DNA of 64,000 nucleotides from Cordia subcordata (GCA_028554755.1 JAPTOF010000002.1:12449001-12513000); one strand, 5' to 3'. Numbered from the stretch's first letter, positions 12,006 to 25,181 are shown. Notes: a model not told the origin generated them from the letters alone. Translations and numbers: made by a program.

Positions 12006-12390
12006 GCAGTGGCAAAGTCATACGTGAGCAAAGGGCGGGCAATTGCCCCCATATTTTTCTTAAAATAGTTTTAAAAGATTTTTAAAAAAGATTAAAAAAT
12101 TATATTTTCTTATGTTGTTATAAATTAATTGTCCATTCTTTCTAGCTTTTTAGGATTAACAAATTAGAATAAGTTAAAAGCTCATGCATCATTATCAAGA
12201 CATTGAAGGCTTGTACAAACCAATAGTATTTTTTTATAGATTTGTTAACATAAAGGATGTTATCTATATTTGTTAGTAACTGTTTTGTATATATTTCTTA
12301 TTTACTTAAAATTTTTGTGACACATGAATTATTGTATGTTTATAATAATTTTCCCTCTTTTAATTTCAAATTCTAACTCCGCCCCTAATT
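12006..12390. repeat. Dispersed repeat with GTGGCAAAGTCA / TCCGCCCCTA ends
   Basis: The segment opens with CAGTGGCAAAGTCA and closes with AACTCCGCCCCTAA, a pair of ends often seen in plant dispersed repeats (the 'gtggcggagccac' type). Fragments of similar type occur near 20545-20560 and 31288-31541. No coding potential. Confidence 0.3.
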
Positions 12391-12732
12391 ATATGTATTT
12401 ATTGCCTCTAACAATATCGTTCTTGTTCTTTTGGGTGTTTCTTGTCGTAAGCTTCTTCCCTACACAGTAATTACTAGACGAGGCCGGAGAATGGGGATAG
12501 CTAGTTTGCTTTGAAGACAACGCTTGTATGATATCTTTATTAAGTTTATAGATTAGATGACAATCTAACATGGCATGAAAATTTATCGATCGGGTTTTTT
12601 GATCTCTTGTAAAAATTATGTCTATGTGTGAAAACTTAATATTAATCATATTTAATTGACGCACGAGGACAAGTGTTGAAAATAATAATAAACAGAAAGT
12701 GATAACTTAATAAATGAAAATATTTCAAAAAG

Positions 12733-12842
12733 GGTTTTTATCGTGTTTATTTAGGCATTTATAAGTATTCAAAATAATTTTTTTTCATTAATTTTTTGTC
12801 TTAAGTGTTTATAAATATTCAAATAAATACGACCAAACACCT
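12733..12842. mobile_element. hAT-like MITE, about 110 bp
   Basis: The ends resemble each other in inverted orientation (TCGTGTTTATTTAGGCATTTATAAG against the complement of the CAAATAAATACGACCAAACACC end) with an AT-rich middle. It belongs to the same stem-loop family as 12886-12997. No target duplication is clear. Confidence 0.45.
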
Positions 12843-12885
12843 TGTGATTTTCTCATAAAATTATAACACGTCATGGAAGAATCAG

Positions 12886-12997
12886 GGTGTTTGGCTTTGC
12901 TTATTTAAGGTGCTAAGTACATAAAAAAAAATCATCCTTTCATATATTTTTTATTATTTAAATATTTATAAACACTAAATAAGCAAAGCCAAACACC
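12886..12997. mobile_element. hAT-like MITE with perfect 22-bp terminal inverted repeats
   Basis: 12886-12907 and 12976-12997 are exact reverse complements over 22 bases (GGTGTTTGGCTTTGC core), separated by 68 bp of AT-rich sequence. The whole 112 bp can fold into a hairpin. No 8-bp target duplication is visible. Confidence 0.65.
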
Positions 12998-13296
12998 TTC
13001 TAAATCATACTGGGATAGAATTCGCTTTTTGGGGAACAGTAATGTGACAAACGACCTTGATATTCTACGTACGAGTTCAGTTGCATGCATCAGAAGCTTC
13101 TTGAGCAGCCAGTTTGGACCCCATTTATGAATTATTTATGACAAAGAAATTCTGAACGCGACTGAAGATGCCAAGAGACATCCGGCAATGCCAATAATGT
13201 GACTACAAAATGATTAAAAATTTTATTGACCGCAAAACCCAAATTGGGGAATATATCAACAATTAGAAGTTCTTTACATAATAATCTCTGCAAGCA

Positions 13297-14500
13297 CTAC
13301 AAAATAAAAATGGCAAAAAGCAATAAAATACATCAACTTTTGAAGAAAATTGCCACTAAATAGAGATATAAACAATGGTTTTTAGTTAAGATATACATAG
13401 AGGGTAGTTTTTAGAAAACCACTGCTTAGAATACTGGCACAATTTATTCTTTTTAATTATGCAAAATGCATAGAGGTGATGGATTTGTGCAAAATAATGA
13501 ATGAGTTCTTAGTTCTGATGGTAAATTGTGTGTTCTTATAGTTTAATATCCCCTTATTTTCTTTCTTTCTTTCTTTTACTTTTTTTTTTCTATTTTAAAA
13601 TCTGACATAGGCGGCAGTTTTCACCAAAGCTGCCGCGTAAATAACATTTTTTAAAAATATTTTTGTTTATTAAAAGTAATTTTTTTGGGTCACTTATTAA
13701 AAATAGTTGTTTATTTAAATTTGTAGAAGATGTCTGTTCTTCTTCTTTTTTTCTTTAAAAAAAAATCTGAAATAGACGCAATTTTCACCAAGACCGCTGC
13801 AATCAATCTTTTCTTTGTTTTTAAAATTTTTTGTTTATTAACAATAATATTTTATTTAAGTTCGTATAGGCTAAGATAATTATCCGTTAATTAAATAAAA
13901 CCGCATGGATAGTTTAATAACACTCCTAAGATAATTAAATAATCTTAGTTTTAATAGAAATTAAACTAAAAATGACTCAATATATAGTGCAAATTAAATA
14001 AAACTGCATGATTAGTTCAATAACAATCCGAAGATAATTTGCCCTCGTAATGAGCTAGAAGGTTTTAATTCTTGTTAGGGTAAATAATTCTACTCTCCTA
14101 TGATTTACTATAAATGCATATTACTTTCTTGTGTCAAAATTAACAAAGAACCACCTTGTTGTATTTAAATATGTAGCAGACTTGCCTCATTTTAGAAGAC
14201 AATGTGTGTTATATATTTGAGGGAAATAGATAAATTCCATGCCTGTTCTGAAATTACAAAAAAAATTACATAAACTTATGATTAATCAAAAAGAGATAAG
14301 GTGTTATTTACCCTATTTGAAATGATATCAAAACTATATATTCCAGAATTATACAAGCTATGTATTGTCCTGGAAGATTGGCTATAAATGAGCCGCCAAA
14401 TATGTAATGGAAGATTGATGGGGTCGAATCACTCATTTGTGTGTGTTGCATAGTGAAAACAAATTACTTAGTAGCCACAACTTCTTGTATTGTTCTATTG
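13297..14500. mobile_element. Possible CACTA-type element remnant
   Basis: CACTACAAAA at 13297 is the classic CACTA terminus. Inside, around 13600-13640 and 13775-13805, is a duplicated palindromic motif of the form GCGGCAGTTTTCACCAAAGCTGCCGC (second copy degraded), like CACTA subterminal repeats. A candidate opposite end, CTTCTTGTATTG near 14481-14494, differs from the expected TTCTTGTAGTG. No transposase and no matching 3-bp target duplication. Confidence 0.3.
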
Positions 14501-15783
14501 GTTCTCTATATTATTATCAAGCTTATTCGATTGCATGCATTATGGAGTATCATCTTTTTGACCAAAAGAAAAAATATTGAGTACCATAAAGTAATTGGAT
14601 GATTGCCTTATGTCTCTGATTGTTCTCCTTGGAACCAATTTATGCTTACAACTTATTACTTTGCTCACATTTTTTCACACAAAAATAGGAAGAGAATCAT
14701 GAGTTCTTTGTATGGTTTCTAGCCTTTTCTCTTTTGGCCCATCTATTTTATTAAAATTACTTAAAATTTTACGGTTCAAAATTTTGGTGATATTCTTTAT
14801 GTTAAAGTTGCTGATACCAGCTCTTATGTTATAAATAATGTTGCACAATTACATCAAAGATTGGGTGATTTAATTGCAGCATTCTTCGTAACATAGAGGG
14901 CTATTAAGAAATTTTGAAACACAGAAAGCTTTATCTAATTTTGACAAAACACAAAAGGATAAAGTGTATATTATCCGTAATTTTATATAGTTAATGGAGC
15001 ACTTTGCAATTAAATTTTAATTTTGAACATATATTTTGAAGATTTAAAGTCTCGACTTCTGTGAGCTTGCTTTAAATGCTTTGATTTCTTATATTCACAT
15101 GTCAAGAATGTGTTGGAGGTATTTATTTGCTATGTACATCCAGAGCCATGTGGAGCCTTGAGATTTTTTTTTTTTTTTTTTTCTGGTTTTCCTCACCTCC
15201 CACCCCCTACTCCTAAAGGAATTCAAACGCATCGCAAGTTATAATTATTGGAGAAGAAATGTTAACCATTTGAACTATTCCTTGAATCCAACTTAAGCTA
15301 ATTAAGTTTTAAGAGGATGATTTTCTTAGGTGAAGTGGTTGCATTTCTACAATTGTATAATTGACAAATTTTGAGTACGTAATAATTTTTGTATTTTTAA
15401 TTTAATAATTACCCTGGGACCTAACAGACTAATAAGAGTCCCAATAAGAAAGTGGAGAACTGTTCCATTAATGCTTTTATTTTCACGAAAAAGAAGTGAA
15501 AACTATTCCATCAATGTTTTTTTTTCTAAGAGAAGAATGTGACATTCAAATTACTTTCATGAGTTGAAGAACAGAGCCAAAAAAGAAAAAAGAACATTCG
15601 TCACGTACACTCCCGTTAAGATTAAGGCGATATATTAATGTACTAGTATAGCATATATTAGAAAAGGCCAACATTGTACTTACATATAATTATTGTACTA
15701 CACGGAGTTGTACTATATTCTTGTGTATAAATGGACGATGCACCTCATATTTTGGGTTGAGCCTTCTAAGCAATTCTACATTA
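14501..15783. other. Intergenic DNA with no recognised gene
   Basis: AT-rich, with a long T run at about 15163-15182. No frame, transposon end or RNA gene recognised. Confidence 0.5.
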
Positions 15784-16130
15784 GCATACCACCATGCCTC
15801 TTCAGAACAATTTTCTGGCCAAAATTTGAATTGTATTTTTTTTTATCATTTTTTTTGTAATAAAAAAAATTCAATTGACAAAGTCTAATTACCAACTGAT
15901 AAAACTCGAATGTCTCACCCGGAAAAAAAAAAAAAAGCAAAGGTCTAGAAAAAACAGTTGTCAAATACAAGGTCTCTTTGTGGCGCAATTAATGATGTTC
16001 ATCAGTGGACCAGACCAGGACCCCACGCATGCATCCGTGAAGGTTCAGTGCTCCAAATTATTAGTCCATATCAACTCCGAGAGATCCACCACGTAACGCA
16101 ACGCGTGATGCTTGTAGTGGGTGAAGTGAA
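15784..16130. repeat. Diverged duplicated segment, copy 1
   Basis: Similar, in the same order and orientation, to 17226-17965: CCTCTTCASAACAATTTT, then TTTCACCCG-AAAAAA, GTTGYCAAATACAAG, CAATTAATGATGTTSATCA and CAACGCGTGA. Function unknown; no coding frame is conserved between copies. Confidence 0.5.
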
Positions 16131-17225
16131 GTGGATTATTGGGATTTTCTGCTTTTGTGAGTTGTCTCGATGCTATACTCGATTGAGGGGCTGCGCAGCC
16201 GGCAGCTACAGCATACTCTAGAAGGAAGACATTTTCTATGGCCATATTTTTGCCGTCTCGGTTAAGGGTTTGTTTAGATCAATTTATCTTAAAAGTATTC
16301 TTTTAACAATTCTTAAAAATATGTTTTCATTCAGATTCTTAAAAAATGTTATATTTGAAGTTTTGAACTTTTCTAAAAATAGAGATAAATAGTTATTGTA
16401 AAAAAAATTTACCTTTTTTTTTAAAAAAAATACTTTTAAAAAAAATTCAAACATATACCAAAAGAATGAGAGTGAGTACCACATATGCGTAGAGACCTGA
16501 GCCACATTTGATTTAGGGGTGAACTCTGGATAGGTCCCCATGAACTCTTAGAACCAAAAAAATGGTGCTTTTTTTTTTCCTACTTCATATAATAAAAAGT
16601 TAAATTACATAGGGTGTATCCCTTGCAACGAAGGTGCTTCCCTTATAATAGTGAGGAGGATATTGAAATTATTTGTTTTTTGGGATTGAGGTGGCGTTAA
16701 TTAAGAAGTTAGGGGAAAAAATAAAATTTAGGACCACAAAAGTGCATGTAATTTTTTGTATCTTGAAAAAAACAGAAACTAGAAAACAGAAGTAAAATAA
16801 AATAGAGAGAAAAGAATAGAGAAAGTGGAGAAAAATACAAGGAAATAGCGGTAATAAATGATTTACTTACACAAAAAAAAAAGAAGATATGTTTAATAAC
16901 ACTGATAGTAAATTGAATGTTATCTATAATTTTAAACTACGAAGTAAGGATTATTACAAGATGTAGTTTTATCTACGATAATTATAGTTAATTATTTATT
17001 TCTTTTGCATTTATGAAGATATAATTATTATATATTTTTATAACGATCTTTTTGATTTATATAAAAAAATTGAAACAAAAATTCACTCTTGTTGATCGTT
17101 GGGTCCTGACTCTATCTTCGTGTAAAGACAACTTGTCTCAGATTTGACGGATTTGGAGGCCACACCTGTTGTCTTGGTTTCTGGTGGTGGCGAAGGTGTT
17201 AGGTTGGTAGGTAAGAGCAATGCCT
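16131..17225. other. Intergenic DNA; AT-rich MITE-like patch at about 16265-16455
   Basis: 16265-16455 opens with GGGTTTGTTTAGATC and ends AAATTCAAACATAT around an oligo-A/T core, like other hAT-type scraps in this window. The rest holds nothing I recognise. Confidence 0.35.
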
Positions 17226-17965
17226 TTGCATAAATACCTCTTCACAACAATTTTTTGGTCAAAAGGTAAATTGCATTACTTTTAGGTTTCATTTTCTTAT
17301 TAGTCCCTTATCTTTTTTCTCGTTGGATGACTTTGTCGCATTGGTCCCCTATCTTTTTCACATTTGACATCTTTTTCACATTTGATAACTTTGTCTTTTA
17401 TCTTACAAAGTAAGACATTTCAGTCCCTATATTTTTTGGTTAATTGATTGTGCCAACATTAGTCCATTTATCACCGTCTCTTATCTTGTTAGGTAACACA
17501 TTTCAGTCCCTATATTTTTTGTTCGTGCCAACATTAACTCGATCATCACCGCACACCTACCGTTTGAAATTGAACAGAATTCTGTACGTGACATTTTTAT
17601 TTGTGCAATATCAATATTATTTTTTTCATGCCATTTTCTAGTTTAATTTCAACTGGTTAGGATGAAAAAGTTAATGTAGGCATAACTAAAAAATACAAGC
17701 AATTAAAAAGCGTCATTTAAAAAATGTGACAAAATTATTAAAAACGATAAAAACAAGAGACCTCTGAAATAATTGACCCTTATTTTATCTTTGAAGTGAC
17801 TAGTCAAGGTATTTAAATTGCACGTTTCACCCGAAAAAATGAAAATTTTGCAAAAAAAAGTTGCCAAATACAAGCTATTTTTTAGCATAATTAATGATGT
17901 TGATCATTGGACAAAGACTCTACGCACCCGTGGAGGTTCCACGTACACAACGCGTGACGCTTGAC
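17226..17965. repeat. Diverged duplicated segment, copy 2, carrying an insertion
   Basis: Homologous to 15784-16130 but split by about 530 bp (17278-17805) of unrelated sequence. That insertion contains its own direct repeat of CATTTCAGTCCCTATATTTTTT (about 17416 and 17498) and several TAGTCCCTTATCTTTT-type motifs common at plant Mutator-like element ends. Confidence 0.45.
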
Positions 17966-18960
17966 TTGAGTGATGTACTGGGTGTACCGACTAGTGCGTG
18001 CCCACTCGATTTTAATTTGTTGGTGGTAGGACAGAGGAAAATTATTTTAGATTCCATGACAAACCCTAATGGGATAATCGACAAGAGATTATAGTTCATT
18101 ATAGTTCATTCTCCGTTTAAAGAGTGCGAATTTCAAGTTGAAGCCAGTGTTAAAGATAAGTAGAAAGTCACAAGTGATTCTCACAAAAGAAACAAATTAG
18201 TTGGAGTTATTTTCTGTTTTGAACTATAGTGAAGGCAGAATTATAATTTGAATATAAGTTAAATCAAATTTAAAAATAGGGATTAAGGAGTAGTTCAAGT
18301 TATTAAAATTATCTCTTTTAAAAATGAGTTTCTGGATTCAAATGTCATAAGGGGCGAGAGATTGAATTGGGTGTGGGAGTAAAAGAAAAAAGAAAAAAAA
18401 AATTCAACAACAGCCATGGGATGTGGAAGATACGCAATATTTTCTAGAGCTAATTTGTGTGGAACTGGAAATATACTTATCTAGTTCGGTTTTGGGTTTC
18501 TTTATGCTTCATCGTTCTTCTCCGCAAACCATTGCACTTTAAAAGCAAAAGGAAAGAAAAGAAGGCAGAGAATTTTGAAAAATATGATGAAGTTGCAAAT
18601 TAAAGAAATTCTTTTCCTTATATTTATTTTTTGATGACGAAAAATTTACTCTAAATATATTAGTTTATTTAGTCCTTTGTAAAATTAAGAACTTTATAAT
18701 GAAATAGGTTTAATATATGCTCTAAATTAATCAAGAGTTAAATAATATTAATTTTATAAAAAAACATAAAAAAACAAACGTCCTTCAATTTCTTTTCCCA
18801 ACTAAAGGAAATGGTTCTAGAAATGCATTTGTCAACAAGAAAAGATGTTTTAAACAAGTTGTCAAATGCAGATACAATCGGCGGCATGTTCATACTGATC
18901 TCGTCTAGGGCTGTTTTGGTGTTCCACCAGTTAAAAAACGTGTGACACTTAGAGTTCAAT
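17966..18960. other. Intergenic DNA with no recognised gene
   Basis: No coding or repeat signal that I can name. Confidence 0.5.
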
Positions 18961-18965
18961 AAGTG

Positions 18966-19252
18966 TTATCATTTTATTTAAAAATTTAAATTTGTAAAAA
19001 AGGTATTTATATATTTATTTATTATATTAATATTTTCTCTCATATATAGACAGGTTTGGTTTGAGTTTTGCACAAGTATAGTTTTAATATTTCCCTGAGT
19101 CTTGCCTGAATGTAATTTTTAAATAAATAACGATGAGTTTTGAATTTGAGATCTTTCGATTTTTAGACTCTCATAATATGATAAAGTTACTATTTTATTT
19201 AAAAATTTAAATTTATATAAAAGATATCAATATATTTATTTATTATATCGAT
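18966..19252 (-). mobile_element. TRIM-like remnant with two short direct repeats
   Basis: 18966-19033 and 19183-19250 are direct repeats about 217 bp apart (TATTTAAAAATTTAAATTT then TATATATTTATTTATTATAT). Next to the second copy the minus strand reads TATCATATTATGAGAGTC and then GATCTCAAATTC, a decayed version of the PBS and downstream sequence seen at 11954-11933. Probably a dead small LTR element. Confidence 0.4.
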
Positions 19253-19710
19253 AGTATATAATGCCCAAAATTTTCTATGGGAGGGGGAGATTTACCGCAA
19301 AAATATATATAGTGCCCAAAATTAAAAGTTTTGTGGTGGGGAAAATGAAAATGATGGTTAGTTGGTGTGATCACAAGCTTATCTTTGTGTTCCATGGCCT
19401 GACACGTTTGGAGAACATATACAATTCTAAGCGTGGACTATTGCCAGAAAAGAAAACAAAAGAGTTGCTTTCAGTGGCTGCTTAATTTTAACGACTTTTT
19501 CACTAGCAACAAATAGACTAGCATTGGGCATTAAAATAGCTTTGTCATGTAATAATTGCTATTCAACTTGACAGCTAGTGACCTAAAAGAAAACCAAAAA
19601 AAAAAAAAGAAAACCTTATTTTATTTTGTACACTTTTTTTTTTTTGGCTAGGCTGTTCTATTTTGTACTCTTGTCTAGCCTTGAGTGCATGTATGGAAAG
19701 TCATAACTTA
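19253..19710. other. Intergenic DNA with no recognised gene
   Basis: A 74-codon frame at 19261-19485 has no recognisable family. Poly-A and poly-T runs at about 19598-19610 and 19637-19647. Confidence 0.45.
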
Positions 19711-20522
19711 GGGTCCATTTGTTTGCTGGAAAACAATTTGATGGGAGATGAAAAATAACATAATTTTGGTGTTTAGTTGTGTTACCGAAAAATATATTTT
19801 GGTGTTTGATAGTGACACTTAGAAATCATTTTCAGTAAGAAAAATTTATAAGCAAAATATGTTTTGTCATTAGAAATATACTATTCAAATTAAAAAATTT
19901 TAAAAATTAAAATATTAAAAATTCAAAAAATAAAAGACATAAACCACTTAAAATTTCAAAGTTACTATTTTAATGTGTGAAATAATTAATTTTTCAATTT
20001 TAAAATGTTTAGGTTTTAATTTTTGATTCTTTTAATTTTAAAAATTTCTTATAATCCTTATTTTCAATTTTAATTTTTAATTTTTTTTAAGTTTTAAAAT
20101 TTCAAATTTTCTTATTTTTAATTTTTAATTTTTTATTTCTTAATTTTAAATTTTAATTTTAATTTCTAATTTTTTAATTTTTAAATTTTTATTCTTTTAA
20201 TATTTGAATTATTAAATTCTGTAAATTTTTAATTTCTAAATTTTTAAGAGGATCTAGTTGGAGATTTAGGTGTAGGAAGTGCTAGGGTTAGAGGTGGGGA
20301 AAGGTTGGAATGTGGGGTGCGTGGAGTAAAAAAGAGAGCTACTATCCAAAAAATGTCTCTTCCCATTCGTCACCCAAAAACATTTTCATCCGGTTTTTAA
20401 CTAAAGTTTTTCTTTGGTAAAAAATATTAATTTTTTCTGTTACTTACTTTTTTATGTTATTAAACAACAAAAGCCTAAAAGACATTTTCTTTGAAAACAT
20501 TTGCCCACGAACAAACGGACCC
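19711..20522. mobile_element. hAT-like non-autonomous element, 812 bp
   Basis: The ends GGGTCCATTTGTTTGCTGG and, in reverse complement, GGGTCCGTTTGTTCGTGGG form imperfect terminal inverted repeats. The core (19880-20230) is low-complexity TTTTAAATTT sequence without coding frames. Such GGGTCC-(A/G)TTTG ends are typical of plant hAT MITEs. No clear 8-bp target duplication. Confidence 0.6.
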
Positions 20523-20742
20523 TGAAATTGATAATATTTCATCATGGGCGGAGTCACCTTAATATGAAAAGAATCAAAATAATCTTCTCAAATTTGATAA
20601 ATATTTATTTTTATAGCATGTTATTAAAATTTTATAAGCGATCCTCGCTCGCTGATCTTTCTTGATAAAAATTTCGGCTTTGTTACCTCGTACAAGTCAC
20701 ACCAAAGAAAATTAAACCAAAAAGATTTTCCTATTCTTTACA

Positions 20743-20861
20743 GCCTATTTGGCTAAGTTTATTTGGGACTTCTAAGCTGTAAATAATAAAAAAAATATGT
20801 TAAAAAATACTTTTTTTTTCTAAAAATTTATAAGCTACAATATAAGCAGAGCCAAACAGGC
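20743..20861. mobile_element. hAT-like MITE, about 119 bp
   Basis: The left end GCCTATTTGGCTAAGTTTAT pairs with the right end ATAAGCAGAGCCAAACAGGC as inverted repeats around an A/T core. Same family as 12886-12997. Confidence 0.55.
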
Positions 20862-23800
20862 TCTTTTACTTTTCTAACCTTGACAGCATTGATGGAAAAG
20901 CCAAAACTGAAATTGAAAGAGAGAGGCTAGATGTTTGGACAATTTGCTTTGACCTTTCAAATATTATCCAGAGACGAAATTAGACATATATTTAATTTCA
21001 ATTGAAGTGATTGAACTTTTTTTTGTTCGATAACAAACTATTTCATAAAAGTTACGTCCACGTTTCAAGAACTAATTAGATTATGAAAATGCCCATATAT
21101 ATACGAGTTTTCTGTCAGAAAATACTGTTAAATAATTTGTGAATGTTCACTAATGCGTGCTTGCTTAATCAAATGATTAACCCCTGTAGCTGGTTTTCTG
21201 CAAGTATGATGAGCAAGAAAGGAGGCGAAGAAGTGTAAAATGCATTTTATTTCTTTTGTGCTTCGTGGAAATCGTATAAAATCTTTTATGGTTTTAAAAT
21301 TTGCTTATATATTTTATAGTTTAAAAAATTGCACATTGACCCCTGCAAAAGTAAAATGAGACGGGAAAAATATATAGTTGGAGTAATTACATATCAACCA
21401 ATTTTAAAATCACAAAGACTAATGTGTAACGTTTTTTAAACTATGTACAAAATATATTAGCGAATTTTGAAATCATGAAATAGTTAATACCAAGGTTCGT
21501 TTTTTATTTTTTCTTGGAGGTCAGGCAATAATTTTGTTAAAGAAATAGAAGTAGCCACTTATATGCTTAACCCACAAATTAAAAGTGGAATAAAAAATTA
21601 GGTCTAAGGTAGTTTACATGAATATGAAGTAGAAGCAATATAAATTATTCAAGAATTGAAGTCGATTTGTTTTATAAAAAGAAGATATCAATGAACTTCT
21701 ATAAAATGATTTCATGGGATTTTAACCGATGGTTTTGATCATGGAATAGCATTGAAAAATAAGAATCCATGTTATCAAAATAATTTCCTGTGATTATTTC
21801 TAGTATAGAATGAGTCAATCATCCGAGTAAAATGCATTGTGCTCCATGTATTTCATTAAAGTCACGTAAAACTCTTTATTATATCAAAATAACTCCTTAT
21901 ACTATAAAGAATGTCGTTGATAATTAATAAAAGTTTGACTCCTGAAATACAAGGTTCACTTCTATTGAATTGCATTTTTAGCCAAAGTTTTATTGCTAAA
22001 AATTTTACAATTAATTATTGAAATCTCAAAATTAGACCAAATAGAGTCTCATGTTACATAAGCAAGGGATGCAAACGCAAATGCTGAGAGCTTAGTTAGA
22101 AAAATAATAAAAATCAGGGTCTCGAAGGCATTGTGAGAATATTTTAGCTTGACTTTTTATCTTGTTAAATTTACAAATCAACTTATCCGTTGGAAAAGAA
22201 AAATTCTAGCAGCACGAGTACAAATATATCATAAGTGATGCAGTCGGTCTTGGATTCCAAGATGGTATAATACTACGAGAGATTTAATATTAACAAATTG
22301 TCGATAATTATAATGAGTTTATTGTTATTAAATTTTTTCTTAAAATTTTATAATATTACAAGGGGATCTCAATAGGGGGACATTCCTCAATAAAACATGC
22401 TATGTCTATCAAAAATTTTAATGGATAATTTGGCAAGTGTTGGCTATTTATTTTTCATGCTCCAACCTAATAAACTTTAAATACAAGCCATCACTTGGCA
22501 ATATGCTTTGGTAAAACTTTTCCGTAAAATATTGTCATTTAATTGTTTAAGGCCAAATATTCACAAAAAAAAAATGGGAAAAAAGAAATGAAAAGGTTGC
22601 CCAAGAAAAAGTTGAAAACTTTAACATGTGAATTTCTTTCTCTTTTTGTAGCATCACCCAAAAGGCCCAAATAAGTACATAAGCCCACAAACCAAAATAA
22701 GAAACCCAAATAAAAACCAACAAATGAGAGATACTTCACAAAGGCCTAGCCCAATAGAGGAAAACAGAAGCCTCATATTGAGATTTGGAGAACCACCAAA
22801 GCACCCCGTGGCCCGTGCAACAGCCTAACGAAGTCAAACAGTGAGTAATTGCTTACTTTTCCGTTATATAATATTGTTTAATTTTTGTATTTAACTCCGT
22901 CACTGATAAATCATTAACCGTGACTATTGTTGCTAACTCAACAAGCCAAATTAAAAAGAATTTGAATCATTCAATGCCTATAAATCGCAATTTATACCAT
23001 ACTCTTTCACCATCATACTCTCTCGTGCTCCCTCACTTTTGTTTAAAATATTAATATTGTTTGGTCACAATATTAATACTGTGTAGAGTAGAGAATAATT
23101 TAATTGACGTGTTTGTTCATAATTTTTATATTGTTTGTTCATAAATTTTATAGTGTTTGTTTATTGAGACTACACAATTCTTAATGGGTACATAATACTT
23201 AAGGTATATGGTATAACTTCTTCTTATAGATATTATTTCATTTCACTTGAAAAAGGTACATAACACTCTTCCAATTCAACTCAAAATTACCTCTCGATCC
23301 TTTACACTTTACCGATTAAGGATTTAAACCTTATCGAAACGCATTCAGTCTTTTTACTCTTTCTTGGTTGAATAGTATATTTAAATTCGGAGCACCATAT
23401 TTTGCTATATGTGGAACTTGATTTTGAAATAAACTATCAAGAAAAAGATTGTCCCGGTGATGGGTGATCAGATTACCATATGAGATGTTGTTATACACCA
23501 TGTTAGACTTTAGGATCATTATCCATTTTGCTAAATTATGAATTAATTTTAGCGTCCAGTCACTAGTTTCTAAAAATAATAAATAAATAAAATAAACTCT
23601 TTTATGACGTTTTACTTAAACTTTTATATGAGGCAAACCTTACAATGTGATGTACAAATGCCTTAAGCTAGTGATCATTAGATAGTTTTTACGTGGATAT
23701 CGACAGTATAGAGTTATGCTTTGTGTAACATTGTTACCAACTACTAGAAGTATATATATCTCCTGTTTATCATTTTATATTCGACTTTGTTAATAAAATT

Positions 23801-24194
23801 TTATAACATTATAAGTCAAATTATATATCATTTGTTTATCATTTCATATTCAACTTTATTAACAAAATTTTATAACATTATAAGTCAAATTCAAGTCATT
23901 CATGTCCACTTAGTCCAAATCTAGAATGTCTTTTACAAAAGGTGGAGTAAATCCCACTGATTGCAAAATTTGCTGAGGATTTGTGACTCAAAGTGAGAAA
24001 ATCAAAGGGCAAATTGCAAATTTTGGTGAGTATCTTTTCGGTTCTTCTTGTTCTGATCATGTAAAATATTCATTAAGCAAGCAAAGTGAAGCATTTTTTT
24101 CATTCATGAATACCACATGAGGACATATGTCTACATAAAACGTACAACCAATTATTGTACCTTGTTCACTTTTCCTAATCAACACTATTAAAAA
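20862..24194. other. Intergenic DNA with no recognised gene
   Basis: 3.3 kb of AT-rich sequence. A tandem-like pair TCATTTYATATTCRACTTTRTTAA near 23769 and 23845 is the only internal repeat I noticed. Short frames look random. Confidence 0.5.
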
Positions 24195-24345
24195 TGGGTG
24201 GATTTGAGATTAGAGACGAAATTTCCTGTCTCAAATTTGAGACAAGGGTTTTTGAAAAATTTTCGCCTCAAATCCAATTTGGGACTGAATTTTTTGAATT
24301 TGAGAGGAAATTATTCTTCTCAAATCCAAAATTTTTTTTGCAGTG
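24195..24345 (-). mobile_element. Possible CACTA-type terminus with subterminal repeats
   Basis: Read on the minus strand, 24345 starts CACTGCAAAAAAAA and is followed by repeated CTCAAATYNRA motifs in both orientations (for example TGTCTCAAATTTGAGACA at about 24228). That is the design of CACTA-superfamily ends. The other end was not found. Confidence 0.35.
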
Positions 24346-24464
24346 CAGTAATCTTGCAATATCTAGCGCTCTAAAATGATATTGTGACATGATGCAAATT
24401 GATAGAGTATTAATTTAAGCCTAAATGCTAGGTAGAATGCACATATTTTAGTGGTTTATCTAAT

Positions 24465-25181
24465 TAGGGGTGTTCATTGCGGTTTCTCCGCCCTCAATTA
24501 ACAAAATTTTTTTCTCCAAAATAATTTTTGGAGAAGGGACTTTGTTCCATTCCCCATCCCAATTCACCAATGAGAAACATATTTTGGGAAAATGGAGAAT
24601 GGGAAAAAAGTACTGCGGATTGGAGAATCTCTCAATTTTTTTTAGAAAATATTTAAAACTAATTTTACTACGAACATAAGTCTTAACTATTAGCTAATTC
24701 TACTATTACATAGCAAGTACTAACATGTCTTGCTAAATAGATAAAAATCATCATCATTTATCAACAAAATAATTCTAAATCTAGGCTTCAAAGAGTAAAT
24801 AAAAATATATAACATAATTCAAACTCAAAAAAAATAATGTAATACATAACTACCGAATCATAACTCATAAGTCCAAAATATAAACAAAAACACAATGCAA
24901 CAATACATTCATGTCTCATAGTCATTCAATCATAACCCAAAAATCCATAAGCATAAACAAAAAACACAATCCAACAAACATATGATATATTTATTAAGAA
25001 AAAATAAGGGTTTTGAATTTTCCCCAAAAAAAGAAATTTGTTCCAATTCCCAACCCGTTTTTCCATAAATTTTTCCCATCCCCAATATTTTTCCTCAATT
25101 CCCCGATTCCCCAAAAATAATTTTTCCATACCTGATTTTTTGGGTTGGGGATTGGGTTTTCCCGATAAATACACAGCCCTA
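24465..25181. mobile_element. hAT-type non-autonomous element with 8-bp target duplication
   Basis: The element begins TAGGGGTGTTCATTGCGG and ends so that its reverse complement reads TAGGGCTGTGTATTTATCGGG. It is flanked by TATCTAAT (24457-24464) and TATCTAAC (25182-25189), an 8-bp target duplication with one change, as expected for hAT. Its arms are also rich in CCCAATCCCC/GGGGAATGG-type complementary sequence. No transposase. Confidence 0.7.

Noticed and set aside
19711..20522. Looked for an 8-bp target duplication to confirm hAT
   Set aside because: Flanks ATAACTTA and TGAAATTG do not match; kept only as hAT-like from its ends.
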